This document shows, in pieces, positions 34,957-43,365 of a stretch of DNA of 46,141 nt; positions within the stretch are counted from its first letter, which is position 1, and each line of letters opens with the position of its first letter. The DNA lies in contig DAOQSN010000040.1 of NCBI GenBank assembly GCA_035356615.1, positions 1-46,141 on the forward strand. The letters run 5' to 3'. Below the pieces are notes generated by a model that saw nothing but the letters and a program-made list of their open reading frames with translations, made no database searches and was not told where the DNA came from. The position numbers were made by a program, and so were the translations under genes. The DNA is from JAKQDH01 sp029558835. GTDB lineage: Bacteria > Planctomycetota > Phycisphaerae > UBA1845.

Positions 34957-35925
34957 ATGTCCGCAACGCTGGAAGAGATCGCGCAGAAGGTTCGGGAAGG
35001 CGGATTGGAGGAGGCGGAGCAGGCCTTGGCGTCGGCCGGGCCCACCGCGGGGTCGCAGGCCGAGCACCTCTTCCTGCGCGCCTTGTTGCACGAGCGGCGC
35101 CACGAGTGGGAGGCGGCACTGGACGGCTACGATGAAGCCCTGGCGGCCGAGCCCGCCCACCAGGAGGCGTTGTTCCGGGCGGCCGTCCTGCACGACCGGC
35201 TGGGCAACGACGAAGAGGCCCTGGCGCTGTACGAACGTTGCGCCGCCCAGGAGCAGGCCCCGGTCAGCGCCCTGATCAACTTGGCCGTCCTCTACGAGGA
35301 AGAGGGTCGGCTGGACGAAGCGCGCACGTGCCTGGAGAGCGTGCTGGCGACGTATCCGGAGCACGCGCGGGCCCGTCAGGCGCTGCGTTCCGTGAAGGCC
35401 TCGTACACGATGTACTACGACGAGAAGACGCAGCGCGACCGCGAGCTGCGCAGCGCCGTCCTCGACACGCCGGTGACGGACTTCGAGTTGAGCGTGCGCA
35501 GCCGCAACTGCCTCAAGCAGATGAGCATCCGGACGCTGGGCGACCTGCTGCGCATCACCGAGGCGGAGCTGCTCAGCTACAAGAACTTCGGCGAGACGTC
35601 GCTCAATGAGATCAAGGCCATGCTGTCCCAGAAGGGGCTGCGCCTGGGGCAGGCGGTGCCGGGGATCGGCGCGCCGCTGCCGCCCGCGCCGGTCGAGCGC
35701 CGTGCCGGGTACGATCCGGCCCTGCTGATGCGCCCGGTGGCCGACCTGGAGCTGTCGGTGCGCGCCCGCCGCTGCCTCCAGCGCCTGGGGGTGGCCACCA
35801 TCGGTGAACTCATCGAGCACAAGGAAGCGGAACTGACCGCGATGAAGAACTTCGGGCAGACCTCGCTGTCGGAAGTGAAGCGGCAACTCTCCCAGTTCGG
35901 GCTGTCCCTGCGGACGACGGAGTAG
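34957..35925 (+). CDS. TPR protein with two RNA polymerase alpha C-terminal-like domains
   Basis: 322 residues. Residues ~1-150 are tetratricopeptide repeats (WEAALDGYDEALAAEPAHQE, NDEEALALYERCAAQEQAPV, RLDEARTCLESVLATYPEHA). Domain 1 (169-236) and domain 2 (252-322) both match the RNA polymerase alpha CTD: DFELSVRSRNCLKQMSI ... YKNFGETSLNEIK, and YDPALLMRPVADLELSVRAR ... MKNFGQTSLSEVK. By E. coli numbering, Arg265, Cys269, Gly296, Ser299 and Glu302 are conserved in both; Asn268 is kept in domain 1 and is Arg in domain 2; Lys298 is Thr in both. No alpha N-terminal assembly domain is present, so it is not a polymerase subunit. It could bind UP-element-like DNA or transcription factors, with TPRs recruiting a partner. 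That is inference; no function is known to me. Confidence 0.85.
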   Translation: MSATLEEIAQKVREGGLEEAEQALASAGPTAGSQAEHLFLRALLHERRHEWEAALDGYDEALAAEPAHQEALFRAAVLHDRLGNDEEALALYERCAAQEQAPVSALINLAVLYEEEGRLDEARTCLESVLATYPEHARARQALRSVKASYTMYYDEKTQRDRELRSAVLDTPVTDFELSVRSRNCLKQMSIRTLGDLLRITEAELLSYKNFGETSLNEIKAMLSQKGLRLGQAVPGIGAPLPPAPVERRAGYDPALLMRPVADLELSVRARRCLQRLGVATIGELIEHKEAELTAMKNFGQTSLSEVKRQLSQFGLSLRTTE

Positions 35926-36213
35926 CAGCCCGCCGTCGCGTTGGGCGCGGGTGGGTTTCGACGCGGGTAACCCGCGCAGAGCGATCGCGTGTTCCTCTGT
36001 CGCGCCGCGACCCGTATGCAGGAATCCAGGCCGGGAGGTGTAGCCGCGCCCGCTCGTGTATGGCCAACCGCCGTGGGAGCCGGAGTCCACCGAGGTACGG
36101 AGAGGCCCGAGCGATCACACACCTCCAGAGGAGCAGCCGTAGCCCAACCAGTGAAGGCCTCCGCGTATCGCGCTGTGACGCAGTGTGCGTCGGGGCCGGT
36201 CGAGAAGCCAAGA

Positions 36214-36876
36214 GTGTTGCTGAGAGTGCAGATCTCTCTAACATGCCTGAGTCTGGGCATTGCCCCGGCGGTCATGGGATCAGCGTGCCGCCAAGCGAAG
36301 CATGAACTCCGGGCGGATGCCGCGCATGCGGAAGAGGCACGCGAGCCAAGCCACCCCGACGCGACACTTGGCGTTAAACTCACCGGCACCGACGACAGGC
36401 CGGAACTGGTCATCCTGCTGAGCAACTCCGGGGTGGTACCGATTACGGTGGATCGCGAGCTGGTGATTCCCCTGTGGATTCACCTGAAGAACGCTGCGGG
36501 CGAGGAGGTATCCTGCGAGTGGCTCGAAGCGCGGGAGGCGCGGTCGGGGGACGGCGCCTACTGGGCGCAGCGTCTGGTCAACCTCGCGCCCGGCGAGTCC
36601 GTGGCGCGCCGCGTGTTACTCAGGGATGGTTTCTACGCCTGGTCCGCATGGACTCCGTTCTATTACCCCGAAGACGGCGTTGTGCTCGAAGGGCGGCCAC
36701 ACACCAGCGAACGGAGACGGCGTCTTTCGGACTCCGTCAGGATCGGTGACATTCGAAGGGTGACGGTATCGTGTTGGCCGCGGGACCGACGGACCGTTGC
36801 AGAGCACCTGGGCGTCCCCTCGGGCGAGCTTACCGTGTTTACCGGTATGCTGTCTGCCACATGGGACAAGAAGTGA
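36214..36876 (+). CDS. Putative lipoprotein of unknown function
   Basis: About 220 residues if started at GTG 36214, which gives a signal sequence VLLRVQISLTCLSLGIAPA and a lipobox-like MGSAC. The frame is open 75 codons further upstream but that part has no signal or family feature. The mature part is beta-rich (GVKLTGTDDRPELVILLSNS, VPITVDRELVIPLWIHLKNA), suggesting an exported beta-sandwich. I do not recognise a family. The TGA overlaps the next gene's ATG (TGATG). Confidence 0.55.
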   Translation: MLLRVQISLTCLSLGIAPAVMGSACRQAKHELRADAAHAEEAREPSHPDATLGVKLTGTDDRPELVILLSNSGVVPITVDRELVIPLWIHLKNAAGEEVSCEWLEAREARSGDGAYWAQRLVNLAPGESVARRVLLRDGFYAWSAWTPFYYPEDGVVLEGRPHTSERRRRLSDSVRIGDIRRVTVSCWPRDRRTVAEHLGVPSGELTVFTGMLSATWDKK

Positions 36877-37271
36877 TGTCGACCAGCTTAGCCAGGCGGA
36901 TCACTGCGCTTGCGACATTGAGTGGACTTGCGGTGTCATGGGGCGGCGTCGGCTGCATGAGGACGGTAGTGCTCAGCGACGATTCGTGCGCGCTCCATTT
37001 GTCCCGGCCCAAGGACGGCACTCGCGTGTGCGGAACGCGGATTGAACTTGTCGGTTTCGACCCCGGCGCCAGGACAGCCACCATTCGTGTCTCCCCACCA
37101 CAGGAACTGCTGACTGCGGAGGAGGGAGGCTACTTCGGTTCCGGCAAGGGCCTCAGGCTTGTGCGTGTCTCGGAGCGGGGCGTCGATCTGGAGGCGATGT
37201 GGGGCGACACCCGGTCCGAGCTGACGTGGGACTTCAGCTTCCTTCGGCGATCGCGGGGGTCGTCGAGATGA
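36876..37271 (+). CDS. Small putative lipoprotein, coupled to the upstream gene
   Basis: 131 residues. ATG 36876 shares its A with the previous stop, so translation is probably coupled; ATG 36861 is an alternative. Signal sequence ITALATLSGLAVSWGGVGC ends in a lipobox (GGVGC). The mature part is short and beta-rich (TRIELVGFDPGARTATIRVS). Family not recognised. It is likely to act with the preceding lipoprotein. Confidence 0.55.
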   Translation: MSTSLARRITALATLSGLAVSWGGVGCMRTVVLSDDSCALHLSRPKDGTRVCGTRIELVGFDPGARTATIRVSPPQELLTAEEGGYFGSGKGLRLVRVSERGVDLEAMWGDTRSELTWDFSFLRRSRGSSR

Positions 37272-37332
37272 TCTCGCCTGGCGCGTGGGGTCTCCTCGTC
37301 ACCGAGAGCGAGGTTCGCCGGGCAGCGGACTG

Positions 37333-37857
37333 TCATGGTGTTTGCATGAGGTTCTGAGGCACCGGGTACTCACGCCCCAGCACGAACCGGGCACACTCAT
37401 GCCGCAGCATCTCGTAGGGTGACATGCACTTGATTCGCATTCCGATGCACATGTCGGGAATCTTGACCTTGTAGGTGGACGCCGAGGGCACTTCGTGTGT
37501 CACGACGGTGTGCTTGCCGGCGTGAGCCTGCGACATCAGATAGTAGTCCGCCTTCTGGAGAAAAGTGCTGATTGCCGAAGCGTCGTAGTGTTGGCCCTGC
37601 ACCCAGGCTGTTACCGCCGCAAACGAGCGCAGCGTCGCCTCGTCCGGTGGCAGGAAGAAACCGTCGCCGCGCGTCGCGGCCCACTCCGACAGCTCATCCT
37701 GCACGGCCTCGATCTCGTCGCCCACCTTCTCAATGCTGTAGACCTTGCCCGCTTGGTTTTCCCGGATGAGCCAGTTCCAGAACACTGGACAGAAATCCAG
37801 TCCATAATGCAGGTTCTTGGCGCGGACGAACACGTCGGCATCGAGGAGGTAAGCCAC
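37333..37857 (-). CDS. DUF4411 (PIN-like) protein, probable toxin
   Basis: 174 residues from GTG 37857. The start AYLLDADVFVRAKNLHYGLD has the acidic residues of a PIN-like active site, with further acidic residues in KADYYLMSQAHAGKHTVVTHE and KIPDMCIGM. DUF4411 proteins are commonly paired with HTH/ImmA-type proteins and are predicted RNase toxins. Here it starts 4 bases after the stop of the ImmA-like gene, as expected for a two-gene toxin-antitoxin operon. Activity is inferred only. Confidence 0.75.
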   Translation of the reverse strand: MAYLLDADVFVRAKNLHYGLDFCPVFWNWLIRENQAGKVYSIEKVGDEIEAVQDELSEWAATRGDGFFLPPDEATLRSFAAVTAWVQGQHYDASAISTFLQKADYYLMSQAHAGKHTVVTHEVPSASTYKVKIPDMCIGMRIKCMSPYEMLRHECARFVLGREYPVPQNLMQTP

Positions 37858-37861
37858 TACT

Positions 37862-38938
37862 TCACCACCCCTGGCTCTGCCCGAGTTCGCGGAAGGTGGA
37901 CATCTTCTTGAAGCTGAGCAGGTGAGACGCCTCTGTGAACGACGCGCGGGCCTCCCAGGTGCTGCTGACCACCGCGCGGGCGAAACGCTTGCTGACCCGA
38001 GCAGCGGTGGTGAGGTAGAAGTCGCCTCCGCCGGTACGCGGGACGCTTGTCAGGCGTTGCAGCTCCCCGTCGTACGCGCGCCGGAACGATTCCCGCGCCA
38101 GCCCCCCGGCGTCGTGAACGCGCCGCAGAACGACGAGCGTGCTCACCTTGAAGCGGCGTGCCAGACGATCCAGCTCGCCCTGTAGCGCCGCGCCCGGATC
38201 GAACCCCCGGCGGAAGACGGCGAGGGGGACCAGCAACTCCGCCGCCACGCTGTTGCACCATTTCTCGAGGGAATTCGTCGGTCTGGACCGCGGCTCCACA
38301 TCCGTGAGGGCAGACTGGCCCACCCACAGATGCGCGATCTCGTGGGCCAGGGTGAACATCTGCCCGGCCTTCGTATCGGCGCCGTTGACGAACACCAGCG
38401 GCGCGAGCTGGTCGCAGAGGGCGAAGCCGCGGAACTCGGCGGGGTCTAGTTTGCGGCGGTTGTTGCTGCCCACCACGCCGTTGACCATGACCAGAATACC
38501 GAGGTTCTCCGCCTGCTCGATGAAGCGGCGCAAGGCGTCCGTCCAGGTCGACATCTGCCGCCGCTCATCCACGTCGAACGCCAGCGCGTCGCGCATCCTG
38601 GCTGCGACTGCCACGGCGTCGTCCGTCGGCTTGGCCGAGCCGACCAGCGCGAACGGCCGCTCCCCAGCGACTCGGGCGTATTCGCGATACCACTCCTGCT
38701 GTTGCTGGCTGATGTAGATCGTGTCGAGCAGGTCAGGGCTGGGCCGCCTGATCGCCTCCCCGCGGATCGTCCGAAAGTCCGGGATGGGGACGCGTTCGGC
38801 GGGCGGGCACGGTGCGAAGAAACAACCGAACGGCGTGTGCGTCGCCGCCGCCGCCCGACGCAGTAGCGTACCACGTGCGGGCCCCGAGGGTGTCTCCGCC
38901 CCTGCCGGCACAGTGAGCACGCGGAACGCCGAGGGCAC
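37862..38938 (-). CDS. ImmA/IrrE-type metallopeptidase, HTH domain missing
   Basis: 358 residues from GTG 38938. The zinc peptidase motif is AHEIAHLWVGQ, with the third-ligand region KWCNSVAAELLVP. Upstream is the segment that normally follows an Xre HTH in such antitoxin-like proteins (ATHTPFGCFFAPCPPAERVP, IPDFRT). In usual family members about 60-70 residues of HTH precede it. Here the codons before it read ITEAIENHPVNVPSAFRV from just after a TAG, with no HTH in any frame. The gene is therefore either 5'-truncated or a variant using another DNA-binding partner. It is followed after 4 bp by the DUF4411 gene. Confidence 0.75.
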   Translation of the reverse strand: MPSAFRVLTVPAGAETPSGPARGTLLRRAAAATHTPFGCFFAPCPPAERVPIPDFRTIRGEAIRRPSPDLLDTIYISQQQQEWYREYARVAGERPFALVGSAKPTDDAVAVAARMRDALAFDVDERRQMSTWTDALRRFIEQAENLGILVMVNGVVGSNNRRKLDPAEFRGFALCDQLAPLVFVNGADTKAGQMFTLAHEIAHLWVGQSALTDVEPRSRPTNSLEKWCNSVAAELLVPLAVFRRGFDPGAALQGELDRLARRFKVSTLVVLRRVHDAGGLARESFRRAYDGELQRLTSVPRTGGGDFYLTTAARVSKRFARAVVSSTWEARASFTEASHLLSFKKMSTFRELGQSQGW

Positions 38939-39188
38939 GTTGACGGGGTGGTTCTCAATTGCCTCCGTGATCCACTACCCGGTTGAGCCCCGCGAGCGGA
39001 AACAGGCGGAGAAGCCCGGCACGCCGACACCAGGGGGCCGCGGCGTTGCCCACCGATCACCCGCCCGTCCTTTCGCGGGTTGCCAGCTTCACCCGCGTGG
39101 GACATAGTGGAGCCCAGTCGCCTCGCTCCGGGGCGCCGGTGCGGGCGCGCCGGAGGCGGCAGGGCGCGGGCACGCGCGGGAGATCAAG

Positions 39189-40484
39189 ATGACGATTCAG
39201 CGGCCTGATCTCCTACGCTGGCTGGCAAGTTGCGGAGCGACCGCGGTGTTGATGCTGTTGCTGGGCCTCGGCCTGACCCACGTGCTTGATCTGTACGCCC
39301 GGCCACGCCCGGAGCCGGTGCCGCTGTGGGAGGGTGCCCCGGCCGTCCGGGACGTACGCGTGCTGCTGGCCTCCGGTGCGGAACGTATCCGCCTGCGCGC
39401 CGACAGAGAGGTACCCGTGCGGGACGGCCAGGACCGGCCGTTGGGCAGCTTCAGCGCGGCCGAGTGGTCGATCGTGCAGTTCGATCCCACGGGCGGGCTG
39501 CGTTGCGGCGACGAACTGTGGGACGCCGGTGCGGTCACACTGACGGCCCAGGCGGGCCATTGGGTGTGGGTATCCATCGAGCGCAGCGGCCAATGGTCGG
39601 TCGGCATCGCCTGTCCGGGCCGGTTGACGGTGGAGCCCGACGGCACGGGGCAACGGTTGCGCGTCACGAATGCGCTGGACCTGGAGACCTACACGGCCTG
39701 CGTGGTGGCGGGCGAGGTCTGGCCCGACTTTCACCGCGAGGCATACCGCGTGCAGGCCATCGCGGCCCGGACGTTCGCGTGGTATCAGATGCTGCGCCGG
39801 GCAAGCTCGCCGTACGACGTGACCAGCACCGAGGCGGCCCAGGTGTATCAGGGTCTGCGTTTTGACGCGACCGGGCGCGCGGCAACTCTGGCCACCCGCG
39901 CAACGCGCGGCGTCGTGTGCACGTACCTGGCCGGCGACACCCCCGCGGTGTTCCCGACGTATTACAGTGCGGCCTGCGGCGGCGTCACGCAGTCGGCCAA
40001 CGTCTTCGGCGAAGCGGCGCCGCTACCCGTTTTGGGTGGCGGCGTTCCGTGCGACTACTGCAGCATCGCGCCCGGCGAGACGTATCGTTGGGGTGCGGTC
40101 AGCATGCCGCTCGCGGACGTGGAGCAACGCCTCTGCGCGCGGGAGCCGGATCTGGAGCGCCTGCGTCCGCTGGCGGCCGTGGAGGCCGCGACCCGCGATG
40201 AGGCCGGGCGGCTGCTGCGGATTCGTCTGACGGCTACTGCCGGGCAAACCTACGAGATGGACGCGGAGCGCTTCCGCCTCGCGCTCGGCGCGCGCGTGGT
40301 GCGCAGCGCCTTCTGCGACATCCAGATGGACACCGGCGTGGTGACGTTTGCCAACGGTCGGGGCTTTGGGCACGGCGTGGGTCTGTGCCAATGGGGCATG
40401 GAAGGCCAGGCCCGGACCGGCAAGCGCGCGGGCGACATCCTGCGCTACTACTACCCCGGCACGATCCTGCGCCGGCTGTACTGA
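39189..40484 (+). CDS. SpoIID/LytB-domain protein
   Basis: 431 residues with an N-terminal membrane anchor (GATAVLMLLLGLGLTHVLDL). The SpoIID domain spans about residues 150-430: NALDLETYTACVVAGEVWPD, EAYRVQAIAARTFAWYQM, TYYSAACGGVTQSANVF, and the C-terminal GRGFGHGVGLCQWGMEGQA ... YYYPGTILRRLY. The family includes the sporulation peptidoglycan lytic transglycosylase SpoIID, but such domains occur in many non-sporulating bacteria, probably acting on cell-wall glycan outside the membrane. The next plus-strand gene begins 118 bp downstream. Confidence 0.88.
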   Translation: MTIQRPDLLRWLASCGATAVLMLLLGLGLTHVLDLYARPRPEPVPLWEGAPAVRDVRVLLASGAERIRLRADREVPVRDGQDRPLGSFSAAEWSIVQFDPTGGLRCGDELWDAGAVTLTAQAGHWVWVSIERSGQWSVGIACPGRLTVEPDGTGQRLRVTNALDLETYTACVVAGEVWPDFHREAYRVQAIAARTFAWYQMLRRASSPYDVTSTEAAQVYQGLRFDATGRAATLATRATRGVVCTYLAGDTPAVFPTYYSAACGGVTQSANVFGEAAPLPVLGGGVPCDYCSIAPGETYRWGAVSMPLADVEQRLCAREPDLERLRPLAAVEAATRDEAGRLLRIRLTATAGQTYEMDAERFRLALGARVVRSAFCDIQMDTGVVTFANGRGFGHGVGLCQWGMEGQARTGKRAGDILRYYYPGTILRRLY

Positions 40485-40601
40485 CAGGGTCCGCGGGAGA
40501 GGCGAGTCACTCGTCGGTGGGAGTGCAAACGGAGCGCTCCCACGTCCGCGGAAAGCGTCGCGACTTGCGAGGCCTCACGGCTCAGCGGAGAAGTGCCTGC
40601 C

Positions 40602-41087
40602 ATGCTCATTGGTATCCTCTCCGACACTCATGGGCGGACAAGCGCCGTTCGCCGGGCGCTGGCGCTCTTTGACACCCTGGGGGTGCAGCACGTCATTCAC
40701 TGCGGGGATGTCGGCGGCATGGGCGTGCTGGAGGAACTCGTCGGTCGCCCGTGCACGTTGGTATGGGGCAACGTGGATCTGCCGGACGCGGCCACGCTCG
40801 CCTTCCTGCACGCGGTCGGCCTCCCGGCGCCAACCGACGTCCCGACGATCATCGAGCTGGACGGGCGCCGCATCGCCGTCTGGCACGGGCATGAGCCCGG
40901 CTTCCACGACGGCGCGTGCGGACCGGACCTGGACTATGTTTTTCACGGGCACACCCACCAGCGGCAGGACGTGCGTTGGGGGCGGACGCGCATCATCAAC
41001 CCCGGGGCACTGCACCGTGCCCACGTCCGGACGGTGGCGACGCTCGACCTCCGCACGGACGAACTGACCTTCCACCAACTGGAATGA
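40602..41087 (+). CDS. YfcE/MJ0936-family metallophosphoesterase
   Basis: 161 residues from ATG 40602 (GTG 40593 would leave the GGAG too close). Metal-binding motifs in order: GILSDTHGR, HCGDVGGM, WGNVD, HGHEPG and FHGHTHQRQ. It is the standard length for this phosphodiesterase family, which hydrolyses phosphodiesters with Mn2+ or similar; the natural substrate is usually unknown. Confidence 0.9.
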   Translation: MLIGILSDTHGRTSAVRRALALFDTLGVQHVIHCGDVGGMGVLEELVGRPCTLVWGNVDLPDAATLAFLHAVGLPAPTDVPTIIELDGRRIAVWHGHEPGFHDGACGPDLDYVFHGHTHQRQDVRWGRTRIINPGALHRAHVRTVATLDLRTDELTFHQLE

Positions 41088-41289
41088 GGCGGGGCCGGGC
41101 CGCAAGTCGGGCGGCCCGGACGGCTACAGGGGGTCGGCTTACTGTCCGATAAGCAAGCAGGCGGGCCGCGCGCCCGTTCGACGGCCGATGGTGCCCGAGG
41201 CGGGGCGGGCGGCGTTGCAGCGCGTGGGGGCCCCGCGCCGGACGGAGCGAGAGGGACCTCACTCACGCGCGGCGGGAGAGCGCAGGCGT

Positions 41290-42132
41290 ATGTCGATCGC
41301 GGGTTCCCTGTACTACCGGGCGTGCAGTACACGCTGGGGTCTGGTATTGGCCCGGCAAGCGGCGCGCGGCTTGCGCGGGTTGGGGCTGCTGCCGCGTGAC
41401 TTTCTGCCGACGCGGGCGCTCGAGCTGGACCGGAACGCTTTGGCCGGTCTGCTGCGCCTGTGGCCGCAAGTGCACTGGTCGTGCGGCGACGGCATGATGC
41501 CGGCCGAGCAACTGCTGGCCGTGTATCGTCTGGCCGTGGACTGGCCGGTCGCGGGCGACGTCGTTGAACTCGGTTCGTGGGTGGGCCTGACCACCACCTA
41601 TCTGGCCACTGCCTGCCACATACGCAGGTCGGGCCACGTCTACGCGGTGGACACGTTCGCCGGTACCCGCGAGGGGGAGACCACCTACGCCAGTGTCGGC
41701 AAGTACGCCGGCGATACCTTTCCCGCGTTCCAGGCCCGCATCGCCCGGGCAGGAGTGTCAGACTATGTCACACCACTGCGCGGGTTAACGCAGGACATGG
41801 TGCACCACTATCCCGGCGGGCCCGTCCGTGTCTTGCTGATTGATGCCGATCACTCCTACGCGGGCGTGCGGCGCGACTTCGAGCTGTGGTCGCCGCTGGT
41901 CGCTCCCGGCGGGTTGATTATCTTCCACGATTACCTCATGGAAGGTGCCGGCGTGCGTCGCTTTGTGGACGAGGACGTTGCCCGGCTGGACGGGTACGCC
42001 CTGACGCCGGGCCACGTGGCGCCCAACGTCATGGCCGCCACGAAGCGCGCGCCTGTGCCCGCGCCGCCGCGAGACCAGCGGCATATGCGCGGGCGCGTCG
42101 ATGGTACCCCCGTACTCATTGGTCCGTGCTGA
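41290..42132 (+). CDS. Class I SAM-dependent methyltransferase (Methyltransf_24 type)
   Basis: 280 residues from ATG 41290. The SAM-binding motif I is GDVVELGSWVGLTTTYLATA, motif II VYAVDTFAGTREGE, and the catalytic-region motif VLLIDADHSYAGVRRDFELW followed by GGLIIFHDY. This pattern is typical of O-methyltransferases or cephalosporin-hydroxylase-like enzymes acting on sugars or secondary metabolites. The substrate is unknown. A two-palindrome repeat starts 3 bp after the stop. Confidence 0.82.
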   Translation: MSIAGSLYYRACSTRWGLVLARQAARGLRGLGLLPRDFLPTRALELDRNALAGLLRLWPQVHWSCGDGMMPAEQLLAVYRLAVDWPVAGDVVELGSWVGLTTTYLATACHIRRSGHVYAVDTFAGTREGETTYASVGKYAGDTFPAFQARIARAGVSDYVTPLRGLTQDMVHHYPGGPVRVLLIDADHSYAGVRRDFELWSPLVAPGGLIIFHDYLMEGAGVRRFVDEDVARLDGYALTPGHVAPNVMAATKRAPVPAPPRDQRHMRGRVDGTPVLIGPC

Positions 42133-42134
42133 GC

Positions 42135-42188
42135 GGGTACCCGTTGCCAGCGAGCCGCGGGCTTACTCCCGTTGACGCCGAGCGTCAA
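42135..42188. repeat. Two-palindrome repeat, copy B
   Basis: GGGTACCCG (42135-42143), 28 bases, TTGACGC-CGA-GCGTCAA (42172-42188). Same two palindromes in the same order as at 34508. It begins 3 bp after the methyltransferase stop; the spacer contains a degenerate half of the REP hairpin (GAGCCGCGGGCTTACTCCCG). Confidence 0.65.
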
Positions 42189-42509
42189 ACAACGACGCTG
42201 ACATTGGGGGTGTGTGTCGCCCTGCTGGGTTCGTCAGCGCGGGGAGCGGAGTGCCCCCAGCAAGCGATCCAAAGTTGGACGTACACAACCCAGGCGGACT
42301 TCGAGCAGGGAACGTTCATCAATCTGAACGGAGCGAACGACCAGCTCCAGATCAACACTTGGGAACAGATACAGGATGGGGCAGGGCAAGGCAACCCGGT
42401 GCTGCGTTATGTCTAGGTCGCTTGCTCGGATCGCGGAACGGTGGTGCGGATAGACACGGTCACGCGCCAGGTCGTGGGTGAGGGGTTGGGGTCAACTCTT
42501 GACAATTGA
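42144..42509 (+). pseudogene. Interrupted gene for a secreted protein
   Basis: The frame encodes a signal peptide (LTLGVCVALLGSSARGAECP) and a mature start QADFEQGTFINLNGANDQLQ, then TAG at 42414. The same frame continues past the TAG as VACSDRGTVVRIDTVTRQVV until TGA 42507. The joined text (RYV-stop-VACSDRGTVVRID) looks like one beta-propeller-type domain in which a Trp TGG became TAG. The 3' part is cut off where a transposon-derived sequence starts (GGGGTCAACTCTTGACAATT at 42488). Start codon unclear (TTG 42144 or 42204). Confidence 0.7.
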
Positions 42510-43350
42510 TTCCGCTGAGAAAGTAAGGTCGCGCGTCGAGGCGACGGTGTTGGGGTAACTATGTAAACCTGCCGCGCCGAGTAGCGGTGGGCTCGTGTAA
42601 TCAGGCGACGACTGCTGGCAGTCTTCTTTTCTACAGCAATAGTGTGCGGATCGCCACTGCAACCGGGGCGACTGCCTCCCCTTGCCGGTTTACACGGCCG
42701 GCGTGGCGACGACCGACCCCGGCAAACGCAGGCCCTGCTTGGTCTCCCACACCAGCCGACGGTACCACCGCCGGACGTTGCACGCGGCCCCAATCAGATA
42801 GTTCTGCAGGCGGACTTCCGCCAGGCCGCGATAGCGGGCCCGCCGCAGCCCGTAGGCGCGGACCAACTCGCTGTGCGTACCTTCGATCCCGTTGCGATGG
42901 TGCATGTCCTGCCGGAACGGGGGCGGGGTCAACTCGGGTTCGGGTTTGGGGCCAACTCGTGACAATTGACAATTCAAGCTGCCGACGCAGCGCCGCGAGT
43001 TTCGACTGCATGGCTCGGTCACGCTCCGCAAGGCGTCGAGCCGCTGGACGACGCGCACCACGCCGCTGCCGTCCGCGTAGCCGAACAAACGGGCCAGATC
43101 CACCGGCCGCTCTCCGCCCAGCCGAACGCGCAGCCACAGGCCCACACGCGGGTCCTTCTCCTCGGCAACCATCTGCATGATCAGATGCCGTGCCACCTCG
43201 TGTCCCACGCGGTGTCCCCAGCGAATCTCCTCCTGGCCGTCGTGCGCGCGAATCAAGCGTGCCACCTTTTCCCACAACGCGTCGCCGCCGAGCACCACCC
43301 CGCCGCGCGCGCCTGTGACTAACCTCGGGTATGGTATCAGAGTTGACCCC
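42488..43350. mobile_element. Decayed mobile-element cluster
   Basis: Bounded by GGGGTCAACTCT (42488-42499) and its inverted form AGAGTTGACCCC (43339-43350). Internal copies: GGGGTCAACTC at 42925 and GGGGCCAACTCGTGACAATT at 42950, the latter nearly repeating the left end including GACAATTGA. Contains two minus-strand transposase remnants. Probably one element inserted into the secreted-protein gene and then hit by, or recombined with, another. Confidence 0.6.
42690..43298 (-). pseudogene. In-frame chimera of two transposase remnants
   Basis: 202-codon frame. The N-terminal ~125 residues (RLGGERPVDLARLFGYADGS ... RRCVGSLNCQLSRVG) resemble the C-terminal helical part of RAYT-type REP-associated transposases. 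The frame continues upstream to about 43322 without the catalytic His/Tyr region. From about 42935 the frame switches to the C-terminus of an IS1182/IS5-like DDE transposase (RNGIEGTHSELVRAYGLRRA, RYRGLAEVRLQNYLIGAACN). Neither half keeps a full catalytic domain, so activity is not expected. Confidence 0.6.
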
Positions 43351-43365
43351 GATACCGATACCTCT

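Noticed and set aside
36130..36212. tRNA-like text (GTAGCCCAACCAGTGAAGGC ... GGTCGAGAAGCC)
   Set aside because: Acceptor and anticodon stems do not pair and the T-loop consensus is incomplete, so neither a tRNA nor a clear tRNA relic can be supported.
42153..42177. Fourth REP hairpin
   Set aside because: Shares GAGCCGCGGGC but the second arm no longer pairs well; noted only as a degenerate half-site inside the two-palindrome repeat.
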